DNA of 64,000 nt from Marinobacter bryozoorum (GCF_023156245.1 NZ_JAKZAH010000005.1:62001-126000); one strand, 5' to 3'. Counted from the first letter of the stretch, positions 1 to 8,458 are shown. The notes: generated by a model from the sequence alone, not told the origin. Program-made: numbers and translations.

Positions 1-588
1 GATCAGCGCGGCAATGGCAAAGGCAAAGGCCACCGAGAACCCCACGTACCCCATGTAGAGCATGGGCGGATGCACGATCAGGCCGAAATCCTGCAGCAGC
101 GGGTTCAGGTCTGCCCCGTCCGCCGGCACGTTGGGCAGGATGCGATCGAAGGGGTTGGAAGTCATCAGGATAAACAGCAGGAAGCCAACAGCCACCATAC
201 CCATCACGGAAAGCACCTGGGAGACCATCACCGATGGCAACCGGCGGCTGAAGGTCGCAACCGCCAGGGTCCAGCCGCTGAGCATCAGGATCCACAACAG
301 CAGGGAGCCTTCGTGGCCGCCCCAGACCGCACTGAACTTGTAGTACCAGGGCATCAGGCTGTTGCTCTGGTTGGCGACGTAGGCCACGGAGAAATCATCG
401 ACCAGGAAGGCATTGGTCAGAATGCCAAAGGCAATGGCAATAAACACGAACTGCCCGGCGCCAAGCGGGCGGGCAAACGCCTGAAGGCTGTCACGGGCCG
501 TCAAGGAGCCGTACAGTGGGATTATCGCCAGCAGCACCGATAGCAGCAGGGCGATAATGAGGGTGACTTGTCCGAGTTCGGGAAGCAT
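1..588 (-). CDS. ccmF: Cytochrome c-type biogenesis protein CcmF (partial, N-terminal part)
   Basis: Only the first 196 codons are present; the gene runs off the left edge. CcmF is the large membrane subunit of the cytochrome c haem lyase, which takes haem from holo-CcmE and attaches it to apocytochrome c at the periplasmic face. The visible part starts [11 protein letters not shown] and shows several hydrophobic helices plus the family-typical stretch around [15 protein letters not shown] (about residues 86-100). The start at 588 lies 41 bases after the ccmE stop and completes the order ccmA-B-C-D-E-F. The longer frames in this area are shadows. Confidence is high; the C-terminal part and any downstream ccmGHI genes lie outside the window. 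Confidence 0.95.
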   Translation of the reverse strand, partial: MLPELGQVTLIIALLLSVLLAIIPLYGSLTARDSLQAFARPLGAGQFVFIAIAFGILTNAFLVDDFSVAYVANQSNSLMPWYYKFSAVWGGHEGSLLLWILMLSGWTLAVATFSRRLPSVMVSQVLSVMGMVAVGFLLFILMTSNPFDRILPNVPADGADLNPLLQDFGLIVHPPMLYMGYVGFSVAFAFAIAALI

Positions 589-629
589 GGTTCTCTCCGG
601 TCAGGAGTCGGGTAAATGGCGTCGGGCAA

Positions 630-1094
630 TCAGTATTCAGGCATCTCCCGGCCCTCTTCCCGGGCGCGGGCGGCGGACCGTTCCAGGGCCTCGCTGACCT
701 CCGGCGGCATGTACTGTTCATCGTGCTTGGCCAGCACCTCGCTGGCGACAAACTCCCGGTTCTCATTAAGCTGGCCAGTGGCTACCACGCCCTGCCCTTC
801 TGCAAACAGGTCCGGCAGGATGCCTTCATAGTGAACGGTTACAGACGACGAGTAATCCGTCACCCGGAACTGGACCTTCAGGCTGTCCGGGTCTCTTGCC
901 ACGGAGCCTTCTTCGACCATGCCGCCGGCACGGATGCGCACGTTAACAGGTGCTTCGCCGCCGGCGATCTGGCTGGGGTCATAGAACAGGTTGATGTTCT
1001 GCCGGAAGGCATAGGTGGTCAGGCCAACGGCAACGGCAACACCTGCGAGCAGGAACAGGACGATGGTGAGCTTGCGCTTGCGTGCTGGGTTCAT
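630..1094 (-). CDS. ccmE: Cytochrome c maturation haem chaperone CcmE
   Basis: 154 residues. CcmE is the periplasmic, membrane-anchored chaperone that binds haem covalently and delivers it to the CcmF/H lyase. A short basic N-terminus (MNPARKRK) precedes one transmembrane helix (about 9-28), followed by the OB-fold beta barrel. The haem-binding histidine is H124 in the motif [13 protein letters not shown], with the axial tyrosine Y128 four residues on. The length is normal for the family. The start overlaps the ccmD stop by four bases (ATGA), indicating translational coupling inside the ccm operon. Confidence 0.97.
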   Translation of the reverse strand: MNPARKRKLTIVLFLLAGVAVAVGLTTYAFRQNINLFYDPSQIAGGEAPVNVRIRAGGMVEEGSVARDPDSLKVQFRVTDYSSSVTVHYEGILPDLFAEGQGVVATGQLNENREFVASEVLAKHDEQYMPPEVSEALERSAARAREEGREMPEY

Positions 1095-1351
1095 GACTTG
1101 CTGATCGACTCGCTTTGGGAAGTGGGAATACGTTGAAAACCGCCACCGGTGCGCTCATTGCGAACGGTATCAGTCTGACCGGGAGATGCCACTGTTTGTT
1201 CTCGCTGCTGGGTACGTACAACCCGGCGACGATCTCTCACGGAGAGCCAGGTTATAAGCGCCATCAGCAGGAAGAACACGCCGTAACAGGTCCATACATA
1301 GGGGCCGTGACCCTCCATGATGATAAAGGCACTGAAGGAATCAAACGCCAT
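1091..1351 (-). CDS. ccmD: Haem exporter subunit CcmD
   Basis: 86 residues. CcmD is the small single-span membrane protein of the CcmABCD complex that helps release holo-CcmE. It has a short N-terminus with the family-typical GHGPYVW motif (about residues 14-20), one transmembrane helix (about 18-37) and a basic cytoplasmic segment rich in R and Q. The C-terminal tail, about 40 residues of polar sequence, is longer than in the shortest homologues. It lies four bases after ccmC and overlaps ccmE by four bases. Identification rests on the motif and the strict gene order. Confidence 0.92.
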   Translation of the reverse strand: MAFDSFSAFIIMEGHGPYVWTCYGVFFLLMALITWLSVRDRRRVVRTQQREQTVASPGQTDTVRNERTGGGFQRIPTSQSESISKS

Positions 1352-1355
1352 GGTT

Positions 1356-2123
1356 TCAGGCTCCTCCGGATTTCAGTTGCGAACCGCCGCCGGCGGCAAT
1401 GACATCTTTCACCCAGCGGGTACGACGTTCACGCCGCAACACTTCGGTCTGCATTCGGTAAAGGGAGACCCAGCCAAACAACAGGTAGGTTCCCAGCACC
1501 GCCAGCAACAGCGGCACCCACATCTCGGGCACCATGGTGGGCTTTTCAGTCAGTTTGAAGGTGGCCGGTTGATGCAGGGTATTCCACCAGTTCACCGAGT
1601 ACTTGATGATGGGAATATTCACCACCCCGACGACAGTCAGGACCGCCACCGCCCGGGCTGCAGTTTTCTCATCGGAATAGGCGTGGCTGAGGCCGATTAT
1701 GCCCAGGTACAAAAACAACAGGATCAGCATGGACGTCAGTCGTGCATCCCAGATCCACCAGGTGCCCCAGGTGGGCTTGCCCCAGACCGCCCCGGTAAAC
1801 AGGGCCAGCACGGTGAGGATAGCGCCGACCGGTGCTGCTGCGCGCACAAAGACGTCCGCCAGTTTCATTTTCCAGACCAGGGTGATCACCCCGGCGACCG
1901 CCATCATCATGTAGACCGACTGGGCCAGGAAGGCGGTGGGCACATGGATAAAGATGATCCGATAACTGTTGCCCTGCAGATAGTCCTGGGGCGCGAAGGC
2001 CAGTCCCCAGACAATACCGGCCAGAGACAGAACAAGGCCCAGCCCCAGCAGCCAGGGCATGAAGCGGCCTGCGATTCCGTAGAACCACTTTGGTGACCCC
2101 AGCTTGTGAAAGAATTGCCACAT
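1356..2123 (-). CDS. ccmC: Haem transport / holo-CcmE formation protein CcmC
   Basis: 255 residues with about six transmembrane helices. CcmC is a haem-handling protein that presents haem to CcmE. The tryptophan-rich periplasmic signature is visible as PTWGTWWIWDARLTS (about residues 125-139), and a conserved histidine lies in FIHVPTAFLAQS (about 58-69). It sits between ccmB and ccmD in the operon; the 63-base gap to ccmB is the largest among ccmA to ccmE. Length and motifs match the family, and nothing in the sequence looks damaged. Confidence 0.97.
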   Translation of the reverse strand: MWQFFHKLGSPKWFYGIAGRFMPWLLGLGLVLSLAGIVWGLAFAPQDYLQGNSYRIIFIHVPTAFLAQSVYMMMAVAGVITLVWKMKLADVFVRAAAPVGAILTVLALFTGAVWGKPTWGTWWIWDARLTSMLILLFLYLGIIGLSHAYSDEKTAARAVAVLTVVGVVNIPIIKYSVNWWNTLHQPATFKLTEKPTMVPEMWVPLLLAVLGTYLLFGWVSLYRMQTEVLRRERRTRWVKDVIAAGGGSQLKSGGA

Positions 2124-2186
2124 CGGGTATATCCCCTGATCCTATACCTTTAGGCGATAAAAACCTGCGCGATGGATGGTCGCAAG

Positions 2187-2921
2187 CTAGGACGCCGATA
2201 AACTGATTTTCAGAGCTGCAGCGGCCGCCAGCGGCGCCAGAATGACCGCCAGCATCAGCATGGCAGCCATCAGTGCCAGGTGCCCGGATACATCCGAACC
2301 ACCGGCCGCAGCCATGACAGTTCCGGTACCGAAAATCAGCACCGGAATATACAGAGGGATCACCAGCAGCGACAAGAGTACGCCCCCGGCCCGTAATCCC
2401 ACGGTCAGCGCTGCTCCCACCGACCCGATCAGGCTCAGTACCGGCGTTCCGATCAGCAGCGTTAGACACAGAATGGCAACAGAGTTCCCGTCCAGGAACA
2501 ACATCATGCCCAGCATTGGTGTAAGGATCACCAGGGGCAAGCCGGTTGCCAGCCAGTGGGCCAGGGTCTTGGCCAGCACCAGCACGAAGAGCGGCTGCGG
2601 CTGCAGCGCCATTTGTTCCAGGGTGCCGTCCTCGTAGTCAAACCGGAACAGATGGTCCAGCGACAACAGGGTAGCCAGCAGCGCGCCGACCCACAGGATG
2701 CCTGCCCCCGCTTCCTTGAGGAATTCTGACTCAGGGCTCACGCCCAACGGGAACAGGGCCACCACCATCACGAAGAACAGCAACGGGTTCAGCAGGTCCT
2801 GTTTCTGGCGTATGCTCAGGCGCAGATCACGCTGCAGCACCGCAACCATCGACTGAAACAGCCCTGGTGACGTTGTGACCGGATCAAGCACCGTTATCGA
2901 CAGGGATTGTTGCTGCCCCAT
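2187..2921 (-). CDS. ccmB: Haem exporter permease CcmB
   Basis: 244 residues. CcmB is the membrane permease partner of the ATPase CcmA in the ABC-type CcmABCD complex. The cytoplasmic N-terminus contains the family motif RDLRLSIRQKQDLLNPLLF (about residues 30-48), followed by about six hydrophobic helices and a C-terminus ending in AAAALKISLSAS. The ATG at 2919-2921 directly abuts the ccmA stop codon at 2922-2924, so the two are certainly co-translated. The N-terminal 20 residues or so are longer than in short homologues; an internal start at M25 is possible. Confidence 0.96.
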   Translation of the reverse strand: MGQQQSLSITVLDPVTTSPGLFQSMVAVLQRDLRLSIRQKQDLLNPLLFFVMVVALFPLGVSPESEFLKEAGAGILWVGALLATLLSLDHLFRFDYEDGTLEQMALQPQPLFVLVLAKTLAHWLATGLPLVILTPMLGMMLFLDGNSVAILCLTLLIGTPVLSLIGSVGAALTVGLRAGGVLLSLLVIPLYIPVLIFGTGTVMAAAGGSDVSGHLALMAAMLMLAVILAPLAAAAALKISLSAS

Positions 2922-3605
2922 TCAGTCCACCTCCCCGACGGCCCGGGTGACAGGCCCCTGCTCACCAGCGCCCCCCAGGCGAATGCGACGCATCCCCTGC
3001 ATGGCGGGTTCGTGGTGTGTGGTCATCACAACCGCCCCGCCCTGACGCACCCGATCCTCAAGCAGCCGCTCAACCGCGGCGACCGCATCGACATCCAGTG
3101 CGGTGAAGGCTTCATCCAGCAACCACACCGGTTCATCGGCAAACAGCAACCTGGCCAAAGCCACCCGACGCTTCTGGCCGGCGGACAACTGGCCACAAGG
3201 CACGTGGCTCCAGGGCCCGATACCGACCTGCTCCAGTGCCTGGCCAAGAACACGCCCCGGGACCTGCTGGCGCCCCGCCACCAGGGCCTGGAGGTTTTCC
3301 AGCGGCGTCAGCAACATCTTGATACCCGGACGATGCCCCAGGTAGAGCACATTGCGACGCACCAGGTCCCAGTGTTTCTGACGAGGCTGGCCGCACCAGT
3401 AGACCTGTCCCGACCAGTTGTCATTAAGGCCCGCCAGTATTCGCAACAGGGTTGTCTTGCCGGAACCGTTGGGGCCCTCGACACGGGTAAGGGTTCCCGG
3501 CACTATGGAGAAACTCAGGTCACTGAAGAGCGTCCGGCCATCTCGCTCGCATTCCAGGCCCTCGGCCCTCAGCAAGTGGTCAGCGTGTTGCAGCGGCTCA
3601 GTCAT
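2922..3605 (-). CDS. ccmA: Haem exporter ATP-binding protein CcmA
   Basis: 227 residues. CcmA is the ABC ATPase that powers release of holo-CcmE from CcmC and CcmD. Walker A is GPNGSGKTTLLR (about residues 39-50), the ABC signature LSAGQKRR and Walker B VWLLDEA, followed by the H-loop in TTHHEPA. I place the start at the ATG at 3605 rather than the TTG at 3608, because a GGGG Shine-Dalgarno sequence sits five bases upstream of the ATG. That Shine-Dalgarno lies in the 3' arm of a hairpin (3611-3625). This is the first gene of the ccm operon and is divergent from the flagellar gene at 3778. Confidence 0.96.
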   Translation of the reverse strand: MTEPLQHADHLLRAEGLECERDGRTLFSDLSFSIVPGTLTRVEGPNGSGKTTLLRILAGLNDNWSGQVYWCGQPRQKHWDLVRRNVLYLGHRPGIKMLLTPLENLQALVAGRQQVPGRVLGQALEQVGIGPWSHVPCGQLSAGQKRRVALARLLFADEPVWLLDEAFTALDVDAVAAVERLLEDRVRQGGAVVMTTHHEPAMQGMRRIRLGGAGEQGPVTRAVGEVD

Positions 3606-3608
3606 CAA

Positions 3609-3713
3609 GGCCCCGAAGTACGGGGGGCAGCCTCAAGGGCCACCCCGGATAATGCGATTTCGCCGGTAGTTCCGGCTGCGACCGGGTGCAGTCCCGGTGA
3701 GACCGCTATTATA
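3609..3713 (-). promoter_or_regulatory. Candidate ccmA promoter and hairpin-rich 5' leader
   Basis: On the minus strand a perfect TATAAT box (plus coordinates 3708-3713) is followed by about 100 bases of leader holding three perfect hairpins. They are ACCGGG/CCCGGT (3681-3698), GCCGG/CCGGC (3662-3676) and CCCCG/CGGGG (3611-3625). The last contains the only plausible ccmA Shine-Dalgarno sequence (GGGG). No good -35 hexamer is seen at normal spacing, so the promoter call is tentative. The leader structure is seen directly; a regulatory role is inference. Confidence 0.4.
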
Positions 3714-3777
3714 TAGAAATGGGCCATTGATTACTCTTGCCTGACATCAAAACCACGCATCGCACTTAACAAAAGCC

Positions 3778-5169
3778 ATGAAATTACCGCACGGTAACCC
3801 GATCCCGCCCCAGCCGTCGAACCGGTCAGCCCCGCCACAGCCCGCAGGCCAGCCGGATGCGATGCAACAACTCCGGCAACTGCATCTGGAAAACCGGCAG
3901 GCGGTCGTAGCCCGGGTCGCTGAACTACTGGCGCAAAGAGGCAGCCAGCAGGCGGTGCTGGATGTGCGGGGCCAGCGAGTGACCGTGGACTTGCCAAATA
4001 ACGGCCCCGAACTGAAAGCCGGTGACCTGATTCGCATAATGCGCGAAGGCCAGTCCCTGACCCTGCTGGACAAACTGCCGGCTGCCGCCGAGACCCGCCT
4101 GGGGCAGGCACTGCTGCGCCACCTGCCCTGGCAGCAAAACCTCGACAGCGGCCTGACCCGACTGTTAGCCGCCCTGAGCACCGGGCTCAACAGCGCCCCC
4201 GGTACCGCCCTGCCGGGCACAACCGAGCCTCTGCCGGCATCGGTGCGGGAAGCGCTGCAGGCCATCGTCCGGCTGCTGCCAAGGGCATCTGCCGAGAACG
4301 GAGCGCCGTCGTTCAGGCCAGTAACCGGCCAGTCCCCCGCCAGCCCCGGGACCTCCGCCGCCCTGTTGACGGGCACGGGCGCGCCGCTGAAAAACCCACT
4401 GGATGCAGCCGCGGTCAAACAGTGGCTGGCCACCAGCGGTGTGCTCGCCGAGGCTGGCCTGGCCCGGGGCACAGCACAGCCTGGTCCAACCGACCTGAAG
4501 CTTGCCCTTGGCCGACTCGCCCTGACTCTGTTGCAACACCAGAATCTGGGCAGTGACCAGTTCACCCGCTTCACCCCCCTTCCCAGCCAGGAGCTGATCA
4601 GCGCTCCACTGCAGTTCCCGGCACCGACGACACCGCCGGTCACCATGACCGAAGCCCGGGAACCGACATCACCCGGGCAAATGCTCAGGCTGCTGGCCGG
4701 CATGCTCAACCGGATCACTGTCAATCAACTGCACAGCCAGCTGCTGACCACGCGGGCAGGCGGCGAGGCCGGTACGCCCGTCAATACCCTGGTCACCGAC
4801 CTGCCCTGGATGGCCCCCGGAGGCGAGGTAAAAACCGCACAGCTGCGCATAGACTACGAGAGCCCGGATCAGCAGGGGGCATCGAAGGCCCGCAAAGCGA
4901 GCGTGGCCGAGTGGCGACTGTCCCTCGCCATGGACCTGGACGAGGCGGGCAAGGTGTTCTTTGACGTTGCCCTGCGACAGAGCTCGGTCTCCGCCCGGGT
5001 CTGGGCCGAACAACAGGCTACCGCGCGCCAGGTCACCCGGCAGCTGGGAGACCTGCGCACACGACTGACCGACCTGGGGCTGGAAGTCTCAGAGCTGGAG
5101 TGCCGCCGGGGCCAGCCACCGGTCACACCGACACGGCTGGAACACCGGCTACTGGACACACGGGCATGA
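3778..5169 (+). CDS. FliK-like flagellar hook-length control family protein (second copy)
   Basis: 463 residues. The N-terminal two thirds is low-complexity, rich in P, A, Q and T, as in FliK rulers. The last 150 or so residues contain the Flg_hook-like domain, seen in WRLSLAMDLDEAGKVFFDVA and the following strand and helix pattern ending in a coiled segment (QVTRQLGDLRTRLTDLG). Canonical fliK is at 28538-29815, so this is a second family member. It sits directly upstream of the FlhB C-terminal-domain gene fhlB, an arrangement also found next to ccm genes in Pseudomonas. It may tune export substrate switching, but that role is inference. Upstream only a weak ribosome-binding site (AAAAGCC) is visible. 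Confidence 0.8.
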   Translation: MKLPHGNPIPPQPSNRSAPPQPAGQPDAMQQLRQLHLENRQAVVARVAELLAQRGSQQAVLDVRGQRVTVDLPNNGPELKAGDLIRIMREGQSLTLLDKLPAAAETRLGQALLRHLPWQQNLDSGLTRLLAALSTGLNSAPGTALPGTTEPLPASVREALQAIVRLLPRASAENGAPSFRPVTGQSPASPGTSAALLTGTGAPLKNPLDAAAVKQWLATSGVLAEAGLARGTAQPGPTDLKLALGRLALTLLQHQNLGSDQFTRFTPLPSQELISAPLQFPAPTTPPVTMTEAREPTSPGQMLRLLAGMLNRITVNQLHSQLLTTRAGGEAGTPVNTLVTDLPWMAPGGEVKTAQLRIDYESPDQQGASKARKASVAEWRLSLAMDLDEAGKVFFDVALRQSSVSARVWAEQQATARQVTRQLGDLRTRLTDLGLEVSELECRRGQPPVTPTRLEHRLLDTRA

Positions 5170-5190
5170 GCAGCGATAAAGGCTGGCACA

Positions 5191-5475
5191 ATGACTGAAC
5201 AGAACAAAACGGGAAGGGAAACCGCCGTTGCCCTGAAATACGACGGTAAACGCGCCCCGACGGTAGCCGCCAGTGGCCTTGACGAGGTGGCGGAGGAAAT
5301 CATCCGCATCGCCCGGGAGCACGACGTCCCTCTTTACGAGAACGCCGAGCTCGCCGGAATCCTGGCGCGACTGGACCTGGACGAGGAAATCCCGGAAACC
5401 CTGTACCGGGTGATCGCGGAAATCCTGGCGTTTGCCTTCCACCTGCAAGGCAAGACGCCAGACGACGCTGAGTGA
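5191..5475 (+). CDS. fhlB: FhlB: stand-alone FlhB C-terminal-like export switch domain
   Basis: 94 residues. It matches the cytoplasmic C-terminal part of FlhB/YscU that remains after self-cleavage: VALKYDGKRAPTVAASG aligns with the segment following the NPTH site in FlhB, and ENAELAGILARLDLDEEIPE matches the region governing substrate specificity. It lacks membrane helices and the NPTH motif itself, so it cannot autocleave. In other bacteria FhlB-type proteins can substitute for the cleaved FlhB fragment in the flagellar export gate. It starts 21 bases after the FliK-like gene, probably in one transcript, and ends 14 bases from the convergent DUF2802 gene. Confidence 0.88.
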   Translation: MTEQNKTGRETAVALKYDGKRAPTVAASGLDEVAEEIIRIAREHDVPLYENAELAGILARLDLDEEIPETLYRVIAEILAFAFHLQGKTPDDAE

Positions 5476-5489
5476 GTTGACTGGTGAGC

Positions 5490-5891
5490 TTACGCGGCCC
5501 GCTGCTGTCGGCGGCGCAGGGCGGACACCAGCTCGGCTTCTGGCCGGGAGATGCCACAGGTATTCATCAGGTCATCCACATCCGCCCCGAGGTCCACCAG
5601 GCGGGAAGCCTCATCGTAGGAGACCCGCAGAGGGTCATTCTGGCGCATTTCGTCAAACTGGGTGCGCAGCTCATGGAGCTGGCGTTCGCAGGCAATCACC
5701 CGGTTGCCCACACCAATGCTGCCACTGCTGGTGGCATGGAGCTCACGAACCAGGTTTTCGCTGTTGTCCCGCAGCTGCTGACGCAGGCGGGCAATGCGCC
5801 GGGCGTTGAGTATCCCCTGCGCACCCAGCAGAAGCAAAGCCATTACGGTCAGGGCCCAGGGGGCCAGGGTAGTCCAGTCGGTGGTCATCAT
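5490..5891 (-). CDS. DUF2802 family membrane-anchored coiled-coil protein
   Basis: 133 residues. One transmembrane helix near the N-terminus (about 10-28) is followed by a coiled coil (ARLRQQLRDNSENLVRELHA) and a C-terminal helix-turn-helix-like segment (YDEASRLVDLGADVDDLMN...GISRPEAELV). This is the DUF2802 family, whose genes regularly follow cheW at the end of polar flagellar/chemotaxis operons in Pseudomonas-like bacteria. No biochemical function is known to me. I chose the ATG at 5891, which has an AGAGGA Shine-Dalgarno seven bases upstream; a GTG just upstream and another ATG just downstream are alternatives. It is the last gene of the che/mot transcript. Confidence 0.8.
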   Translation of the reverse strand: MMTTDWTTLAPWALTVMALLLLGAQGILNARRIARLRQQLRDNSENLVRELHATSSGSIGVGNRVIACERQLHELRTQFDEMRQNDPLRVSYDEASRLVDLGADVDDLMNTCGISRPEAELVSALRRRQQRAA

Positions 5892-5990
5892 CACTCATTC
5901 CTCTCAGGTGGTGATCACGCCAGGCGGTGGACCGGCCCTGACCGCTGTATTCCGACCGTCCTCCCCGGGGGAAGGCGACCGTGCTCAGGG

Positions 5991-6479
5991 TCAGAGTGCG
6001 GCGATCTCCGCCCACTCGTGATCAGACAGCATCTTGTCGAATTCAACAAGGATGATCAGTTCACCATCCTTGTTGCAGACACCCTGGATGAACTTGGCGC
6101 TTTCCTCGTTCCCCACATTGGGTGCCGTCTCGATCTCACTGGCCTTCAGGTACACCACCTCGGCAACGGAATCCACCAGGATACCCATCACCTGGCTGTC
6201 AGACTCCATCACCACGATGCGGGTGGCATCCGTCACCTCCGCATCCACCAGGCCGAACCGGCGGCGGGTGTCGATCACCGTGACCACGTTACCGCGCAGG
6301 TTGATGATGCCCAGCACATAGTCCGGGGCACCGGGAACCGGCGCGATCTCGGTGTAACGCAGCACTTCCTGGATCTGCATTACATCGATGCCATAGGTCT
6401 CGTCATCCAGACGGAAGGTGACGTACTGAAGAACCTTGTCGTCTCGGGCCTGACTGTTCTGTCCGTTATCGGATGCCAT
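5991..6479 (-). CDS. cheW: Chemotaxis coupling protein CheW
   Basis: 162 residues forming a single CheW (SH3-like) domain. CheW couples methyl-accepting receptors to the kinase CheA in the array. Typical strands are visible in YVTFRLDDETYGIDVMQIQE (about residues 19-38) and ILGIINLRGNVVTVIDTRRR (about 60-80), followed by the conserved VDSVAEVVYL. A GAGG Shine-Dalgarno precedes the ATG. A good sigma-54 promoter lies about 85 bases upstream (6564-6581), so it may be transcribed independently of parP. The partner kinase CheA is at 11330-13465. Confidence 0.96.
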   Translation of the reverse strand: MASDNGQNSQARDDKVLQYVTFRLDDETYGIDVMQIQEVLRYTEIAPVPGAPDYVLGIINLRGNVVTVIDTRRRFGLVDAEVTDATRIVVMESDSQVMGILVDSVAEVVYLKASEIETAPNVGNEESAKFIQGVCNKDGELIILVEFDKMLSDHEWAEIAAL

Positions 6480-6563
6480 AATGCCTCATCTCCTGGCAGG
6501 CCATCCGTCAACAGGACAGCCTGATGTCAAAAAACCATCGTCAGCGCCCCATACTATAGTCAG

Positions 6564-6581
6564 GGGCACAAACCGTGCCAG
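6564..6581 (-). promoter_or_regulatory. Sigma-54 promoter upstream of cheW
   Basis: Read on the minus strand: CTGGCACGGTTTGTGCCC. The -24 box TGGCACG is perfect and the GG to GC spacing is exactly ten bases, with GTGCC at -12. It lies in the 218-base parP-cheW gap, about 75 bases (from the predicted transcript start) ahead of the cheW ATG. FleQ is the likely activator in this gene context; that part is inference. Confidence 0.75.
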
Positions 6582-6697
6582 AGTGGTACGGTTTCATTTG
6601 GTAACTGCCGGCGGGTGTTGTCGTGCCAGCCTGTGGTAGATATCGGCCGGCGCCGGTGAAAACTTGAGTATTACCCTGAAATCCGTGCAGAAATTGC

Positions 6698-7492
6698 CTA
6701 TTCCAGGTCCAGCCGCTGCTCCCTCTCGGCCCTGGCCAGCAACCGGGCCATGGCGCCCACATCGATCAGGGCACACATATGCTGCACCACCGTACCCGCC
6801 AGCCATGGGCGCTTGCTGCGAGATGTACGCCAGCGTACCTGATCCGGATCGAGGGTGAAGGATTCTGCCACCTCGTCACAGGCCAGTGACCAGTCACTGT
6901 CGTCCAGGCGGATTACGAACCGGTAGCCTTCCCGGGCGTCCGCCGGCGCGCGACCGGGCATGATCCACTGGGCCGAGTCCACTACCTTCAGGTTCACCCC
7001 CCGGTCCGGCAACATGCCCATGTACCAGGGAGGGCGTCCGGGGATCGGCTTGATCCGGTCCTCGATACGGTGAATCGCGCCCAGCAGCACCAGGGGCACC
7101 GCCAGTTGCAGGCCTGCCACCCGGAAAATCAGGCACTCGAAGGGGCGTTCCGCCCAGTCCGGGCGCCCTTCCGTCGTGGGTTCCGGCTCGGGCCCTGCCG
7201 GCGTTTCCACCTGTTCGGCCACCACCGGCTCAGCCACCGGTACCGGTACCACTGACTCTGCCACTTCAGGCCCTGGCTCCGGCGGAACAGGGAGCTGCTC
7301 CGGCGGAACCGCCTCTTCCACCCGGGTTTGGGTATCAGCGGCAGGCGGCTCTGTCCGGGATTCCGGCGTTTCCTCCTCCACCTCCGTCAGGGTCGAGGTA
7401 GCCGTATGCAACAGGTCATCCAGGTAACTGACCAGCGCAGACGAAGGATCCGCCAGGTCGGCCTGCCGACGGGAGCCACGTTCAGCCGCCAT
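6698..7492 (-). CDS. parP: ParP-like CheW-domain protein (polar array localisation)
   Basis: 264 residues. A short N-terminal segment (DPSSALVSYLDDLLHTATST) leads into a long linker rich in P, E and V (about residues 40-140), then a C-terminal CheW-like domain (FECLIFRVAGLQLAVPLVLL onward). This architecture, directly downstream of a ParA-type gene inside the che cluster, is that of ParP. In Vibrio, ParP binds CheA and ParC through its C-terminal domain and keeps the array at the old pole. A GGGGGT Shine-Dalgarno precedes the ATG. The alternative name is 'CheW-like protein'; I favour ParP from context. Confidence 0.85.
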   Translation of the reverse strand: MAAERGSRRQADLADPSSALVSYLDDLLHTATSTLTEVEEETPESRTEPPAADTQTRVEEAVPPEQLPVPPEPGPEVAESVVPVPVAEPVVAEQVETPAGPEPEPTTEGRPDWAERPFECLIFRVAGLQLAVPLVLLGAIHRIEDRIKPIPGRPPWYMGMLPDRGVNLKVVDSAQWIMPGRAPADAREGYRFVIRLDDSDWSLACDEVAESFTLDPDQVRWRTSRSKRPWLAGTVVQHMCALIDVGAMARLLARAEREQRLDLE

Positions 7493-7606
7493 GGTACCCC
7501 CTGTCCGGAATCACGCACCGCGCCGGAAATCCGTCACACCAAAGACCCTCCGGGAACAGGCCCGCCAGGGGGATCGTATCGGAGCCCCTTTCTATCGCGC
7601 GATCAC

Positions 7607-8395
7607 CTAGTTGTGCTGCCATGAGGTGGTTCCCTCCTGCAGGTCCTGCAACAGCCGCCGGTAGGCCCGCACGCCCCGGGAATCCGGGTCCAGCCTGGAG
7701 GGCACCACGCCCGCCTGGCTGGCATCCCGGAACCGCGTATCTACCGGCACCATGAAGCGCCACAACTCTTCAGGATAGGTGCGCCTGAGTTCGTTCAGGG
7801 TCTTCACCGACGCCTGGGTACGCTTGTCATAGAGTGTCGGCACGATGGTGTATTCGAGCCGGTTTTTCTGGGATCGCATGATCATCTGCAGGGTGTGCAG
7901 CATTCGCTCCAGCCCTTTAAGCGCCAGGAATTCGGTTTGTACCGGCACGATCAGGTGCCGGGCCGCAGCCAGGGCGTTCACCATCAGAACACCCAGTGAC
8001 GGCGTGTTATCCAGCAACACATAGTCAAAGTCATCCCAAAGCATGGCCAGTGCCCGGGACACAATCAGCCCCATGCCCTCGACGCCGACCATTTTGCGCT
8101 CCAGGGTCGCCAGTGCGGTGCTGGCCGGTAACAGTGACAGGTTTTCACAACTCGTTTCGGTAACCAGCTGGGCCGGCAGATCCTCGGGCACCTTGCCGTT
8201 GTGCTGGAACAGATCAAATACACTGTGCGCCAGGCGGTCCGGGTCATAGCCAAACCAGCTGGTCAGGGAGCCATGGGGGTCCAGGTCGGCCACCAGCACC
8301 CGATGGCCCTGTTCCGCCAGGAGCCCCCCAAGGGTTACCACTGACGTGGTCTTGCCCACGCCCCCTTTCTGATTTGCTACTGCCCAGATCCGCAC
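7607..8395 (-). CDS. parC: ParC-type ParA ATPase for chemotaxis array positioning
   Basis: 262 residues. It is a ParA/MinD-superfamily ATPase with the deviant Walker A KGGVGKTT (residues 10-17), a switch I/II aspartate in VLVADLDPHGSLTSW and Walker B VLLDNTPSLG. Paired with parP downstream and cheA/cheB upstream, it corresponds to ParC, which recruits chemosensory arrays to the cell pole. The start is GTG at 8395 with GGAG eight bases upstream; an ATG start would cut into the P-loop strand. It should not be mistaken for a chromosome-segregation parA, since no parB or parS is visible nearby. Confidence 0.9.
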   Translation of the reverse strand: MRIWAVANQKGGVGKTTSVVTLGGLLAEQGHRVLVADLDPHGSLTSWFGYDPDRLAHSVFDLFQHNGKVPEDLPAQLVTETSCENLSLLPASTALATLERKMVGVEGMGLIVSRALAMLWDDFDYVLLDNTPSLGVLMVNALAAARHLIVPVQTEFLALKGLERMLHTLQMIMRSQKNRLEYTIVPTLYDKRTQASVKTLNELRRTYPEELWRFMVPVDTRFRDASQAGVVPSRLDPDSRGVRAYRRLLQDLQEGTTSWQHN

Positions 8396-8458
8396 AAACG
8401 CTTCTCCTGCTCCGGTATCCCTCTGGGGAGACCGTTGTTACTCTGAATCTGCCGATGC

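Noticed and set aside
2194-2201. GCCGATAA on the plus strand, identical to the sigma-28 -10 element
   Set aside because: It lies at the 3' end of ccmB, has no TAAA-type -35 box at the right distance and no plus-strand gene follows.
3609-3700. Possible cobalamin-like riboswitch in the ccmA leader
   Set aside because: Hairpins are present but the conserved B12-box sequence is absent on either strand, and ccm genes are not known cobalamin targets.
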